From positions 62,001 to 126,000 of the forward strand of contig JBELHO010000006.1 in assembly GCA_042091375.1 (NCBI GenBank): a DNA stretch of 64,000 bases. The letters are read 5' to 3'. The translations under genes and the position numbers were made by a program. This document shows positions 16,750 through 26,997 of this stretch, one piece after another. The DNA is from JBELHO01 sp042091375 (GTDB lineage Bacteria > Pseudomonadota > Gammaproteobacteria > Enterobacterales > Alteromonadaceae). Within the stretch, counting starts at the first letter, position 1; every line of letters begins with the position of its first letter. The notes beneath the pieces were generated by a model that made no database searches, was not told the DNA's origin, and saw only the letters and a list, made by a program, of their open reading frames with translations.

Positions 16750-17532
16750 TTAATATCCTTTAGCTGTTGAGCAAATCACGCTGAATTCCTCAACCTTTAA
16801 ACTAGCACCGCCTATCAAACCACCGTCGATATCAGCTTGTGCAAATAAAATTTCACAATTAGCAGCATTAACGCTGCCACCGTATAATAATGGTACCCTG
16901 TTCGCTATCTCTTCAGATGCGTTGTTACTCGCATTCACTAAAAATTGACGAATAAATTGATGGGTATTTTGCGCCATTTCAGGCGATGCTGTTTTACCCG
17001 TACCGATGGCCCAAACAGGCTCATAGGCAATAACAACATCTACAAATTTTTCTAAGCCTATTCTATCAACTACTGGTTGAAGTTGCGATGATAATACCTT
17101 ATTTGTTTGCTCAGAATCTCGCTCAGCTTCACTTTCACCAATACACAAGATAGGTGTTAAACCAGCATCTAACACTGCCGCGACTTTATCAGCAACCACA
17201 GAACTGGTTTCTTTGTATAAGCTTCTTCGCTCAGAATGACCAACAATGACATAACCAACTGATAACTCTTTGAGCATTTCAATGGAAACTTCACCGGTAA
17301 AGGCGCCATTCAACTGTTCATTCACATTTTGCGCACCTAAATGAATACTTTTATTTAAAGCAACATTTTGTGCTGTTAATGAGAATGCAGCTAAGTATGG
17401 AAAACTAGGACAAATCACAACATCAACATTTTCATCTAGGCTTACATTGGATAAACCTTGTAGCATGCTGTCGATTAACGAAACATTACCATTCATTTTC
17501 CAATTAGCGGCAACAATTGTTGGTCTTTTCAT
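16750..17532 (-). CDS. tpiA: Triosephosphate isomerase
   Basis: Interconverts dihydroxyacetone phosphate and glyceraldehyde 3-phosphate; 260 residues, a complete TIM barrel. Lys12 lies in AANWKMNG, the catalytic His in VIVGHSERR and the catalytic Glu in VIAYEPVWAIGTGKTA, whose end is the flexible phosphate-gripping loop. LLYGGSVN binds phosphate. It lies between glmM and secG; in E. coli secG follows glmM directly and tpiA lies elsewhere, but this insertion is common in other gammaproteobacteria. Confidence 0.97.
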   Translation of the reverse strand: MKRPTIVAANWKMNGNVSLIDSMLQGLSNVSLDENVDVVICPSFPYLAAFSLTAQNVALNKSIHLGAQNVNEQLNGAFTGEVSIEMLKELSVGYVIVGHSERRSLYKETSSVVADKVAAVLDAGLTPILCIGESEAERDSEQTNKVLSSQLQPVVDRIGLEKFVDVVIAYEPVWAIGTGKTASPEMAQNTHQFIRQFLVNASNNASEEIANRVPLLYGGSVNAANCEILFAQADIDGGLIGGASLKVEEFSVICSTAKGY

Positions 17533-17632
17533 TTGTCATTCCTACATTTTAGCGGCGAGATATTAACTAACCTAGCAACAAGATACAAGTAATTAGCGCA
17601 ATATCTTGTTTATTTGCTCAATATTCCATCTG

Positions 17633-18970
17633 TTAGCTAACCATTTTTACCGATCCAGCAATGTCGTCAGCTAAACGCTGAACTTCATCGAGTTCTGGCC
17701 CTTCAACCATTACCCGAATAAGTGGCTCGGTACCCGACTTTCTTAACAGCACTCTGCCCCTACCAGTTAAAATTTGATTAACTTGTTCAACCTTAGCAAC
17801 TACCGACTCTGCTGATAACGGATCTGAACCACCAGAAAATCGCACATTGACCAGTACTTGTGGTAACTTTTGCATCCCTTGCCGCAATTCATACAAACTT
17901 TGCTGCGAATGACATACTGCCGTTAAAATATTGAGTGCAGCGATGATACCATCACCAGTGGAAGTGTGGTTCAAATTGATGACGTGACCTGAATTTTCCG
18001 CACCCAGTCGCCAACCGTGTTGCTTAAGCATTTCCATTACGTAACGATCGCCAACTTTACTGCGCACAAAAGGCACATTTAATTCAGCTAGGGCTAATTC
18101 CAAACCCATATTACTCATTAATGTGCCAACCACTCCACCGGTTAAAGTGCCAGATTTGATGTCATTACAAGCAATAATATAGACACACTCATCACCATCG
18201 ACAACATACCCGGTATGATCTACCATCATTAGCCGATCACCATCACCGTCTAACGCAATCCCCAGATCGGCATTGTGCTCAACAACCGCTTCGCTGATGG
18301 CTTGCATTGAGGTAGCACCGCAACGGTCATTGATATTAGTACCATTGGGCTTTGTGCCAATTTCAATGACATTAGCACCTAACTCTCGAAATACATTCGG
18401 GGCTATATGGTAAGTTGCACCGTGGGCACAATCAACCACAATGGTCAGATGGGATAAGCTATATTGACTGGGAAAATTACTTTTACAGAATTCAATATAA
18501 CGGCCAGCGGCATCGTCAATACGACTTGCTTTACCTAATTCAGCAGAATCGACGCAACCCATGTCTTGGTCTAACTCGGCCTCAATTGCCAATTCCACCG
18601 CGTCTGGTAACTTTTGTCCATCCTGTGAAAAAAACTTAATGCCATTATCAAAGAACGGGTTATGTGAAGCACTGATCACTATACCCGCCTGTGCGCGAAA
18701 TGTTTTGGTTAAATAGGCAATACCTGGGGTCGGCATCGGACCTAACAAACCAATATTTACCCCAGCAGCAGAAAAACCAGCTTCTAGCGCTGATTCCAGC
18801 ATGTAGCCAGATATACGGGTATCTTTGCCGATCAGCACCTTTTTAGTACCTTGTGCAGCAAGTACTTTACCTGCAGCATAACCGAGTTTCATCACAAACT
18901 CAGGGGTAATAGGATACTGGCCAACTAAACCGCGAACACCATCTGTTCCAAAATATTTTCTTTCTGACAT
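17633..18970 (-). CDS. glmM: Phosphoglucosamine mutase
   Basis: Converts glucosamine 6-phosphate to glucosamine 1-phosphate for UDP-GlcNAc, hence peptidoglycan and LPS. The phosphoserine loop is VISASHNPFFDNG with Ser102, the same number as in E. coli. The metal-binding loop is DGDGDR and the C-terminal RKSGTEPLIRVMVEG binds phosphate. The ATG at 18970 is chosen because an AAGGAAA ribosome site precedes it, it gives 445 residues exactly as in E. coli, and an earlier in-frame start at 18997 would run back into folP. Confidence 0.97.
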   Translation of the reverse strand: MSERKYFGTDGVRGLVGQYPITPEFVMKLGYAAGKVLAAQGTKKVLIGKDTRISGYMLESALEAGFSAAGVNIGLLGPMPTPGIAYLTKTFRAQAGIVISASHNPFFDNGIKFFSQDGQKLPDAVELAIEAELDQDMGCVDSAELGKASRIDDAAGRYIEFCKSNFPSQYSLSHLTIVVDCAHGATYHIAPNVFRELGANVIEIGTKPNGTNINDRCGATSMQAISEAVVEHNADLGIALDGDGDRLMMVDHTGYVVDGDECVYIIACNDIKSGTLTGGVVGTLMSNMGLELALAELNVPFVRSKVGDRYVMEMLKQHGWRLGAENSGHVINLNHTSTGDGIIAALNILTAVCHSQQSLYELRQGMQKLPQVLVNVRFSGGSDPLSAESVVAKVEQVNQILTGRGRVLLRKSGTEPLIRVMVEGPELDEVQRLADDIAGSVKMVS

Positions 18971-18980
18971 ACATTTTCCT

Positions 18981-19826
18981 TTATTCAACGCAACCATACT
19001 GTGCCGTTGCTTGCAAAATTCTTAGCGCATCAACTGTTTGTTGTACATCGTGGACACGAATGATTGACGCACCTTGTTGAGCGGCTATTATCGCTGTGGT
19101 TAAACTACCAGCTAAACGTTGTTCAACCTCGCGATTGAGGATCGCACCTAGCATCGATTTCCGTGAGGTACCCGATAATAACGGCAAGCCCAAATCAGTA
19201 AATTTACGCAATTGTGCCAATAGCTGATAATTGTGTGCAACTGTCTTTCCAAAACCAAAACCGGGATCTAATACTAACCGTTCGCTAGCTATACCGGCTG
19301 CCTGACATGCTTGTACACGCTCAGTAAAGAATGCCTTTATGTCAGTAATGATCTCGTTGTAGTGTGGATCTGATTGCATAGTGCGCGGTTGACCTTGCAT
19401 ATGCATTAAACATACAGCCACATCACTTTGCGCAACCACTGAGACACAGTTAAGGTTTTGCAAAGCGCGCACGTCGTTGATCATATCCGCACCATAGGTA
19501 ATAGCTTCGGACATCACTTCGGCTTTGCTGGTATCAACCGACACAAACACCTTAAATCTTTGCTTAATTGCCTTTAACACCGGGATCACTCTGGCGATTT
19601 CATCGACGACGTTTACCGCTTTGGCACCAGGACGAGTTGATTCACCGCCAATGTCAATAATAGTCGCGCCATCATTGATCATCAATTCGACTTGTTTGAG
19701 GGCATGATCGAGTTGATTGTATTTGCCGCCATCGGAAAAGGAATCTGGAGTAACGTTTAAAATGCCCATAACACAAGGGCTGGTTTGCTTGTTTATTTGT
19801 AACTTTAACGAGGAGTTTTCTAACAC
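18981..19826 (-). CDS. folP: Dihydropteroate synthase
   Basis: Joins p-aminobenzoate to 6-hydroxymethyl-dihydropterin pyrophosphate in folate synthesis; this is the sulfonamide target. The protein has 281 residues, one fewer than E. coli. Signatures are MGILNVTPDSFSDGGKY near the N-terminus, GGESTRPGA, the pterin-site DPGFGFGKT and GTSRKSML. The stop is 10 bp before glmM. A strong stem-loop stands between ftsH and this gene, so it may have its own promoter in that 157-bp gap. Confidence 0.96.
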   Translation of the reverse strand: MLENSSLKLQINKQTSPCVMGILNVTPDSFSDGGKYNQLDHALKQVELMINDGATIIDIGGESTRPGAKAVNVVDEIARVIPVLKAIKQRFKVFVSVDTSKAEVMSEAITYGADMINDVRALQNLNCVSVVAQSDVAVCLMHMQGQPRTMQSDPHYNEIITDIKAFFTERVQACQAAGIASERLVLDPGFGFGKTVAHNYQLLAQLRKFTDLGLPLLSGTSRKSMLGAILNREVEQRLAGSLTTAIIAAQQGASIIRVHDVQQTVDALRILQATAQYGCVE

Positions 19827-19936
19827 TATATGACTCTGCTGATATTATTTTAATTATAGCTATATTGATATAGACAAAACTGATATTAAAAAATCGTATC
19901 GGTTACCAATAGTATATATCTTTTAATGGTTATTAA

Positions 19937-19965
19937 AAGTAAGCCTCGAAAATCGAGGCTTACTT
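19937..19965 (-). terminator. Terminator between ftsH and folP
   Basis: AAGTAAGCCTCGA and its exact complement form a perfect 13-bp stem with a 3-base loop, 19 bases after the ftsH stop. On the minus strand the stem ends in CTTACTTTTAATAA, a modest U-tract. It should end most ftsH transcripts and partly separate folP-glmM expression. Confidence 0.8.
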
Positions 19966-19983
19966 GGTAATGCGTTGTCAACT

Positions 19984-21915
19984 TTATTCTGCTGAAGCAT
20001 CCGAAGGTTTAGATAAATCTGGTTTTATTTTTTTATCTGCGGTTTTACCCGACTTAGGTGGTTGATCACTATTGGAGTGGTCATCCCACTCAGCCGCTGG
20101 TGGTCTTACTTCAGTACGCGCCATTAAGTCGTCAATTTGTCCAGCATCAATAGTTTCATAATGCATTAAGGCGTCTTTCATGGCATGTAAAATGTCTTCA
20201 TTGTCTTTGAGTATTTGCTCAGCACGTTGATAGTTGCGATTCACAAATGCCTTTATTTCTGCATCGATATTTTGTGCTGTTTCATCAGACATATTTAAAG
20301 ATTTCGCAGAACTGCGACCAAGAAATACTTCTCCCTCTTCTTCAGCAAATAACATCGGACCCATTTTCTCTGAAAAACCCCATTGGGTTACCATCTTACG
20401 AGCTAACTGTGTAGCGCGTTCTATGTCATTTGATGCACCAGTAGAAACTTTTTCAAAGCCGTAAATCATTTCTTCGGCAATACGACCACCGTAAAGTGAT
20501 GAAATATTACTTTCTAAATGTTGTTTACTGTGACTAAAGCGGTCTTGCTCAGGTAAGTACATGGTTACCCCAAGAGCACGGCCACGAGGAATAATACTGA
20601 CTTTGTAGACTGGGTCGTGATCTGGCACTAACCGACCGACAATGGCATGACCAGCTTCGTGGTATGCGGTCATTTCTTTCTCATCTTCAGTCATTACCAT
20701 AGAGCGTCGCTCAGCACCCATGAGAATTTTGTCTTTTGCTTTTTCAAATTCATCCATTGACACTACACGACGCGTTCCTCGCGCAGCGAATAGAGCCGCT
20801 TCATTAACTAGGTTAGCTAGATCAGCACCTGAAAAACCTGGAGTACCTCTAGCGATAACTGAAGCTTTAACATCTTCGCCTAGTGGTACTTTGCGCATGT
20901 GTACTTTTAAAATTTGTTCTCTACCGCGAATATCTGGCAAACCAACGGTAACTTGACGATCGAAACGGCCAGGACGCAGTAAAGCCGGATCTAATACGTC
21001 AGGACGGTTAGTTGCAGCAATAACAATAACGCCTTCATTGCCTTCAAAACCATCCATTTCAACTAGCATTTGGTTAAGGGTTTGTTCGCGTTCATCGTGA
21101 CCACCGCCCATACCAGCGCCACGCTGGCGACCAACAGCATCAATTTCATCGATAAAAATGATACAAGGCGCTGATTTTTTGGCTTGTTCAAACATGTCGC
21201 GCACACGAGATGCACCTACACCGACAAACATTTCAACAAAATCTGAGCCTGAAATAGTAAAAAATGGCACTTTTGCTTCACCAGCGATAGCTTTGGCAAG
21301 TAGTGTTTTACCTGTACCTGGCTGGCCTACCATGAGAACACCAGAGGGAATACGTCCACCGAGTTTTTGGAATTTGCCCGGATCTTTTAAATAATCTACC
21401 AATTCAGACACTTCTTCTTTAGCTTCGTCACAACCGGCGACATCGGCAAAAGTGGTTTTGATTTGATCTTCACTGAGCAAGCGAGCTTTGGATTTACCAA
21501 AAGACATGGCCCCCTTACCGCCACCACCTTGCATCTGGCGCATAAAGAAAATCCATACGCCAATCAACAAGATCATTGGGAACCAGCTGATAAATATATT
21601 GGTCAGGAAACTGGTTTCTTCTGGCATCTCACCAGAGGCGCGAATACCTTGTTTGACTAGGTCATTGATCAAATCTTTGTCGTGCACCCCTGGAATGACA
21701 GTAACAAAACTTTCACCACTGCGTTTGGTGCCTTCGATGACCCCATCACGACCGACAATTGCGTCACGGATTTGTCCCTGTCGAACGTCTTGCACAAATC
21801 GAGTATAGTCAATTTGTTGTTCATTGCTATCGCTTGGAGCAAAGCTCTGAAATACTGACATCAGAACCACGGCTATCACTAACCACAAAATAAGATTTTT
21901 CGCCATATCGTTCAA
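19984..21915 (-). CDS. ftsH: ATP-dependent zinc metalloprotease FtsH
   Basis: Membrane-anchored AAA+ protease that degrades LpxC, SecY and other damaged or short-lived proteins. Two N-terminal membrane helices (about 8-27 and 103-124) flank a periplasmic domain. Then come the AAA module with Walker B FIDEID, second region of homology ATNRPDVLDPALLRPGRFDR, and the M41 site HEAGH. The Walker A loop reads GQPGTGKT where GPPGTGKT is usual. A TTG at 21915 has an AAGAGGT site 7 bases upstream; the ATG at 21906 is 16 bases from it, so TTG is the better start (643 residues). It follows rlmE, as in E. coli. Confidence 0.97.
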   Translation of the reverse strand: MNDMAKNLILWLVIAVVLMSVFQSFAPSDSNEQQIDYTRFVQDVRQGQIRDAIVGRDGVIEGTKRSGESFVTVIPGVHDKDLINDLVKQGIRASGEMPEETSFLTNIFISWFPMILLIGVWIFFMRQMQGGGGKGAMSFGKSKARLLSEDQIKTTFADVAGCDEAKEEVSELVDYLKDPGKFQKLGGRIPSGVLMVGQPGTGKTLLAKAIAGEAKVPFFTISGSDFVEMFVGVGASRVRDMFEQAKKSAPCIIFIDEIDAVGRQRGAGMGGGHDEREQTLNQMLVEMDGFEGNEGVIVIAATNRPDVLDPALLRPGRFDRQVTVGLPDIRGREQILKVHMRKVPLGEDVKASVIARGTPGFSGADLANLVNEAALFAARGTRRVVSMDEFEKAKDKILMGAERRSMVMTEDEKEMTAYHEAGHAIVGRLVPDHDPVYKVSIIPRGRALGVTMYLPEQDRFSHSKQHLESNISSLYGGRIAEEMIYGFEKVSTGASNDIERATQLARKMVTQWGFSEKMGPMLFAEEEGEVFLGRSSAKSLNMSDETAQNIDAEIKAFVNRNYQRAEQILKDNEDILHAMKDALMHYETIDAGQIDDLMARTEVRPPAAEWDDHSNSDQPPKSGKTADKKIKPDLSKPSDASAE

Positions 21916-22018
21916 CTTGATGACCTCTTGGTAATTTTCACATTATATCCTAATATTCATTTTAGCTTAATACTGTTAGTAGCGTATTAAACAATGATAA
22001 ATTAACACAGCTAATTTA

Positions 22019-22648
22019 CTACAATTTAAACCCTGTTGCCACTAGATAAACTTCTCGAGAGCGAGCACGAGACGATTTTGGCTTTCGAGTTTTTACCGAA
22101 CTAAAACTTTGTTTAAGCGCTTTCATGAATTGATCAAAGCCTTGACCTTGAAATACTTTAACCACAAAAGCACCATTTTTCTTTAACACCAAATGACACA
22201 TTTCTAATGCCAATTCTACTAAATACATGCTTCGCGCTGAGTCGGCACTGTCATTACCTGTAAAATTGGCCGCCATATCAGACATCACAACATCAATGTT
22301 CTTGCCGTTTATTCGGGTAAGTAGCGCTTCTAATACCGCATCTTCTCGAAAGTCACCTTGTAAAAAATCAACACCAACAATAGGATCCATCGGCAAAATA
22401 TCACATGCAACTACTAGCCCAGATCCACCTACTACTTTTGCAGCGTATTCAGACCAACCGCCAGGTGCAGCACCTAAATCGACGACACTCATCCCAGGAG
22501 TTATCAATTTATCTTTTTGATTAATTTCTTCTATTTTAAATACCGCTCGAGAACGCAAACCTAATTTTTGTGCTTTTTTGACATATTCATCGTCAAAGTG
22601 TTCTTGCATCCAGCGGGTACTGCTATGAGTTAATTTTTTTTTACTCAT
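22019..22648 (-). CDS. rlmE: 23S rRNA (uridine-2'-O) methyltransferase RlmE
   Basis: Methylates the ribose 2'-O of U2552 in 23S rRNA at a late step of 50S assembly. The protein has 209 residues, matching E. coli FtsJ. SAM-binding motif VVDLGAAPGGWSEYA is clear. The Lys-Asp-Lys-Glu tetrad is supplied by RAVFKIEEI, VMSDMAAN, FVVKVFQG and SREVYLVA. It is co-directional with ftsH (103-bp gap) and divergent from yhbY, the ancestral gammaproteobacterial order. Confidence 0.97.
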   Translation of the reverse strand: MSKKKLTHSSTRWMQEHFDDEYVKKAQKLGLRSRAVFKIEEINQKDKLITPGMSVVDLGAAPGGWSEYAAKVVGGSGLVVACDILPMDPIVGVDFLQGDFREDAVLEALLTRINGKNIDVVMSDMAANFTGNDSADSARSMYLVELALEMCHLVLKKNGAFVVKVFQGQGFDQFMKALKQSFSSVKTRKPKSSRARSREVYLVATGFKL

Positions 22649-22795
22649 GTGCTCACTATTGTATAGACAAATACAGGCAACTAACTAAGCGAATTTGTAT
22701 TGTGCCATTTTTTTATCTGTAAACATTATTAGTATTACAGAGTAGATAAGGGTAAAATATCGATAATTCAAGCTCACTTGTAACGAAAATTCTTA

Positions 22796-23092
22796 ATGAA
22801 CCTAAATAAAAAACAAATCCAGCACTTAAAAGGGTTAGCCCACACATTGAAACCAGTGGTTTTACTTGGTAATAATGGCCTAACTGAAGCGGTTGTTGCT
22901 GAAGTCGACTTTGCTCTAAATCATCACGAATTGATAAAAGTAAAAATTCCGACTGAGGATAGAGACACAAAAACCCTTATTGTTGAAGCTATTTGCCGAG
23001 AGACCTCAGCAACAAAAGTGCAAGTGATAGGAAAGACATTGGTGCTGTATCGTCAATCAGCAGAAAAGAAAATTCACATACCTAAGTTGTAA
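22796..23092 (+). CDS. yhbY: Ribosome assembly RNA-binding protein YhbY (CRM domain)
   Basis: Single CRM-domain protein of 98 residues that associates with pre-50S particles. LNKKQIQHLKGLAHTLKPVV at the N-terminus and the loop VVLLGNNGLTEAVV (the GxxG element) define the family; the C-terminal IGKTLVLYRQSAEKK completes the fold. It is divergent from rlmE, another 50S assembly factor, across 147 bp, so both promoters share that gap. Confidence 0.94.
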   Translation: MNLNKKQIQHLKGLAHTLKPVVLLGNNGLTEAVVAEVDFALNHHELIKVKIPTEDRDTKTLIVEAICRETSATKVQVIGKTLVLYRQSAEKKIHIPKL

Positions 23093-23116
23093 GGGAAAAC
23101 TAAACTTTATTAAGCA

Positions 23117-23143
23117 ATGGCGGTATCAGATAAATACCGCCAT
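23117..23143. terminator. Bidirectional stem-loop between yhbY and greA
   Basis: ATGGCGGTAT and ATACCGCCAT form a perfect 10-bp stem with a 7-base loop between these convergent genes. The U-tract is poor on both strands, so termination strength is uncertain. Confidence 0.55.
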
Positions 23144-23165
23144 AACTTGAGTGGAGTAGCTTTTG

Positions 23166-23642
23166 TTACTTGTGCTCAACGGCAATAATTTCATATTCAA
23201 CTACACCGCCCGGTGTGGTTATTTCAATATCAGAGTCGACCACTTTACCAATTAATCCCCTAGCAATAGGAGAGCTAACTGAAATCCGGTTGTTTTTAAT
23301 ATCAGCTTCATCATCGCCAACAATTTGATAAGTGACTTGTTCATCTGTATCAACATTTAATAAGGTAACGGTGACGCCAAAAATTACTTTACCAGTATTA
23401 GGTATCTTTGCCACGTCAATAATTTGCGCGTTGCCCAACTTGCCTTCAATATCTTGAATGCGACCTTCGCAAAAACCTTGTTCTTCTCGAGCCGCATGAT
23501 ATTCAGCATTTTCTTTTAAATCACCGTGCTCTCTGGCTTCAGCAATGTCATTAACAATGCGTGGACGTTTAACTGTTTTGAGGTGATTGAGTTCTTCACG
23601 CAGCGCGTCTGCACCTTGCACAGTCATTGGGTATTGATTCAT
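23166..23642 (-). CDS. greA: Transcription elongation factor GreA
   Basis: Rescues backtracked RNA polymerase by stimulating cleavage of the nascent transcript; 158 residues as in E. coli. The N-terminal coiled coil carries the acidic tip in DIAEAREHGDLKENAEYHAA (Asp and Glu that hold the catalytic metal). The C-terminal FKBP-like domain follows from about residue 80, ending EIIAVEHK. It lies after carB with 112 bp between, as in many gammaproteobacteria. Confidence 0.97.
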   Translation of the reverse strand: MNQYPMTVQGADALREELNHLKTVKRPRIVNDIAEAREHGDLKENAEYHAAREEQGFCEGRIQDIEGKLGNAQIIDVAKIPNTGKVIFGVTVTLLNVDTDEQVTYQIVGDDEADIKNNRISVSSPIARGLIGKVVDSDIEITTPGGVVEYEIIAVEHK

Positions 23643-23754
23643 TGTATTCCTTAGTACTTTCTCACAAAGGCGTCAGTGTGTTACTCACCGCCGCCTGTTA
23701 TTGTCTTTCCGTTAATAGCCGATAGCCAGTAAGGCTAAACCATGTCTGCGACTA

Positions 23755-26700
23755 CTAGCATTTTTCGTGTAATTGTTGAATAGAAGTTACCGTGTTTCTA
23801 TCGTCTGCAGCATGGGACTGACAAGAAGCAAATGCGGCATTCAACGTTGTAGTATAGGCGACTTTGTAACGCAATGCACCACCGCGAAGCACTTTTGAAT
23901 CCTCAATGGCTTTGCGTCCTTCTGTGGTATTGATGATATAACTGTATTCACCATTTTTTATTCTATCTAAAATATGCGGGCGTCCTTCATGCACCTTATT
24001 AACCAGACGGCAAGGCACGTCGGCTTCACCTAATACAATTGCGGTGCCATGAGTAGCATCAACCTGATAGCCTAAATCAACCAGTTGTTTCGCAAGTTCT
24101 ACCACTCGAGCTTTGTCACTATTTCTTACCGAGATAAGGGCACGACCAGATTTAGGTACAGACACACCAGCCCCTAAATTAGCTTTAGCATAAGCTTCTT
24201 CAAAGGTTTCCCCTACCCCCATCACTTCTCCGGTAGAGCGCATTTCTGGTCCTACAAGTGGATCGCTACCGTGGAATTTATTGAACGGAATAACCACTTC
24301 TTTTACTGAGAAATATGGTGGGATCACTTCTTTCACAACCCCCTGCTCTTTGAGGGATTTGCCTGCCATCACTCTAGCGCCAACCTTGGCCAGCGGAATA
24401 GACGTGGCTTTTGAGACAAATGGTATAGTTCTCGCCGCTCTGGGATTGACTTCAATAAGGTAAACTTTGCCGTCTTTTACCGCCATTTGGGTATTCATTA
24501 AGCCATTTACACCGAGCTCAAACGCTAGAGCGGTGACTTGCTTGCGCATCAGGTTTTGCACTTCTTCGCTGAGGCTATAGGCTGGTAAAGAGCATGCCGA
24601 ATCGCCTGAGTGAACACCGGCTTGCTCTATGTGTTGCATGATACCACCAACGACAACATCTGTGCCGTCACATACCACGTCGATATCCACTTCTATCGCA
24701 TCATCGAGAAAGTGATCTAAGAGCACAGGTGAATCGTTAGATACACTCACAGCGTCTGTCATATAACGACGTAGGTCATTTAAGTCATAGACAATTTCCA
24801 TTGCTCTACCACCTAAAACATACGATGGACGCACCACTAATGGAAAACCTATGGTTTCAGCTTTGGCCATGGCTTCGTCTAATGAGGTAACCGTGGCATT
24901 TTCAGGCTGTAATAATCCCAAACGTTCAACCGCTTGTTGAAAGCGTTCGCGATCTTCAGCTCTATCGATGGCATCAGGTGAGGTGCCAATAATAGGCACT
25001 CCAGCTGCTTCTAAAGCACGAGCCAATTTCAGCGGTGTTTGACCACCATACTGAACGATAACCCCTTTGGGCTTTTCAATGCGGACAATTTCTAAAACAT
25101 CTTCAAACGTGATCGACTCAAAATATAACCTGTCTGAGGTATCGTAATCAGTAGACACCGTTTCAGGGTTACAATTAACCATGATGGTTTCATAACCGTC
25201 TTCACGCAATGCTAACGCGGCGTGGACACAGCAGTAATCGAATTCAATACCTTGACCTATGCGATTGGGGCCACCACCTAAAATCATGATTTTATCTTTA
25301 TTACTGGGATTGGCTTCACATTCTTCATCATAAGTAGAATACATATAAGCGGTATCAGAGCTAAATTCTGCAGCGCAGGTATCGACGCGCTTGTATACTG
25401 GATAAATACCTGCCAATTGGCGTTTCTTGCGGATCTCGGCTTCAGCGACACCGATCAAGCTTGCCAAGCGAGAGTCAGCAAAGCCCTTGCGTTTTAAACG
25501 ACGCAGGTATTCTGGGGTTAATCCAGCCATTCCCAATTCAGTGACGTTGGCTTCTTCGAAAATAATATCTTCAATTTGTACCAAAAACCAAGGATCGATT
25601 TTAGTCAAACGAAAAATATCGGCTACCGTTAAGCCCAAACGAAAACCGTCGGCAACATACCAAATTCGGTCGGCGCCAGCTTCTTGTAACTCGTGCATGA
25701 TTTTAGTTTTCGCACCGGGTTTGCTAACGTCAACCATAGGTTCGAAACCATCAACCCCCACTTCCAAACCGCGCAAGGCTTTTTGCAGTGATTCTTGTTG
25801 ATTTCGTCCGATTGACATCACTTCGCCAACTGACTTCATTTGCGTGGTCAACCGATCTTCAGATCCTGAAAACTTTTCAAAATTAAAGCGAGGAATTTTA
25901 GTTACAACGTAGTCAATAGTTGGTTCAAATGAAGCGGGAGTAGCTCCACCAGTAATATCGTTACTCAACTCATCTAAGGTGTAACCAACTGCTAATTTAG
26001 CGGCAATTTTGGCAATTGGGAAGCCAGTTGCTTTCGAGGCAAGCGCAGATGAGCGCGACACTCGGGGGTTCATCTCAATGATCACCATGCGTCCAGTGTC
26101 AGGGCAAATTCCAAATTGTACATTTGAACCACCGGTTTCAACGCCAATTTCACGCAGTACCGCAATCGAAGCATTGCGCATGATTTGGTATTCTTTGTCC
26201 GTTAGAGTTTGTGCTGGCGCAACGGTTATCGAGTCACCCGTGTGGATCCCCATAGGATCAAAGTTTTCAATCGAGCAAATAATGATACAGTTGTCATTTT
26301 TATCGCGAACCACTTCCATCTCATATTCTTTCCAACCAATGAGTGATTCGTCAATCAGTAGTTCTGAGGTAGGTGATAGATCTAAGCCACGCGTACAAAT
26401 TTCAGTAAACTCTTCACGGTTATAGGCTATACCACCACCTGTTCCGCCCATGGTAAATGAAGGGCGAATGATACAAGGAAAGCCGATGCGGGTTGAGGTA
26501 TCATTTGCTTCCTCAAGGCTGTGCACAATTTCCGCTCGCGGTGTTTCTAAACCAATAGCCTTCATGGCTTTATCAAAACGCGAACGATCTTCCGCCTTGT
26601 CGATGGCATCTGCAGTTGCACCAATCATTTCTACATTAAATTCTGCCAATACCCCTTTGGCTTCAAGTTCTAACGCACAATTCAATGCGGTTTGTCCACC

Positions 26701-26970
26701 CATTGTTGGCAGGACCGCACAAGGGCGTTCTTTTTCAATAATTTTGCGCACTACTTCCCAATGAATAGGCTCAATATAGGTAGCGTCAGCCATATCGGGA
26801 TCAGTCATAATGGTCGCGGGGTTAGAGTTCACCAAAATAACCCGGTAACCTTCCTCACGCAGGGCTTTACAAGCCTGTGCTCCGGAATAATCAAATTCGC
26901 AGGCCTGACCAATTACTATGGGACCTGCACCTAAAATCAAGATACTTTTTAAATCGTTGCGTTTAGCCAT
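23755..26970 (-). CDS. carB: Carbamoyl-phosphate synthase large subunit
   Basis: Makes carbamoyl phosphate for arginine and pyrimidines from bicarbonate, ATP and ammonia passed from CarA. The protein has 1071 residues against 1073 in E. coli. Two homologous ATP-grasp halves are visible, each starting with a nucleotide-fold segment (KSILILGAGPIVIGQACEFD and KIMILGGGPNRIGQGIEFDY). The C-terminal MGS-like allosteric domain contains the VDATHGTA region. It starts 27 bp after carA ends, so the two are one transcript. Confidence 0.98.
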   Translation of the reverse strand: MAKRNDLKSILILGAGPIVIGQACEFDYSGAQACKALREEGYRVILVNSNPATIMTDPDMADATYIEPIHWEVVRKIIEKERPCAVLPTMGGQTALNCALELEAKGVLAEFNVEMIGATADAIDKAEDRSRFDKAMKAIGLETPRAEIVHSLEEANDTSTRIGFPCIIRPSFTMGGTGGGIAYNREEFTEICTRGLDLSPTSELLIDESLIGWKEYEMEVVRDKNDNCIIICSIENFDPMGIHTGDSITVAPAQTLTDKEYQIMRNASIAVLREIGVETGGSNVQFGICPDTGRMVIIEMNPRVSRSSALASKATGFPIAKIAAKLAVGYTLDELSNDITGGATPASFEPTIDYVVTKIPRFNFEKFSGSEDRLTTQMKSVGEVMSIGRNQQESLQKALRGLEVGVDGFEPMVDVSKPGAKTKIMHELQEAGADRIWYVADGFRLGLTVADIFRLTKIDPWFLVQIEDIIFEEANVTELGMAGLTPEYLRRLKRKGFADSRLASLIGVAEAEIRKKRQLAGIYPVYKRVDTCAAEFSSDTAYMYSTYDEECEANPSNKDKIMILGGGPNRIGQGIEFDYCCVHAALALREDGYETIMVNCNPETVSTDYDTSDRLYFESITFEDVLEIVRIEKPKGVIVQYGGQTPLKLARALEAAGVPIIGTSPDAIDRAEDRERFQQAVERLGLLQPENATVTSLDEAMAKAETIGFPLVVRPSYVLGGRAMEIVYDLNDLRRYMTDAVSVSNDSPVLLDHFLDDAIEVDIDVVCDGTDVVVGGIMQHIEQAGVHSGDSACSLPAYSLSEEVQNLMRKQVTALAFELGVNGLMNTQMAVKDGKVYLIEVNPRAARTIPFVSKATSIPLAKVGARVMAGKSLKEQGVVKEVIPPYFSVKEVVIPFNKFHGSDPLVGPEMRSTGEVMGVGETFEEAYAKANLGAGVSVPKSGRALISVRNSDKARVVELAKQLVDLGYQVDATHGTAIVLGEADVPCRLVNKVHEGRPHILDRIKNGEYSYIINTTEGRKAIEDSKVLRGGALRYKVAYTTTLNAAFASCQSHAADDRNTVTSIQQLHEKC

Positions 26971-26997
26971 TTTATACTTCTCTCTACTCTAGGTGAA

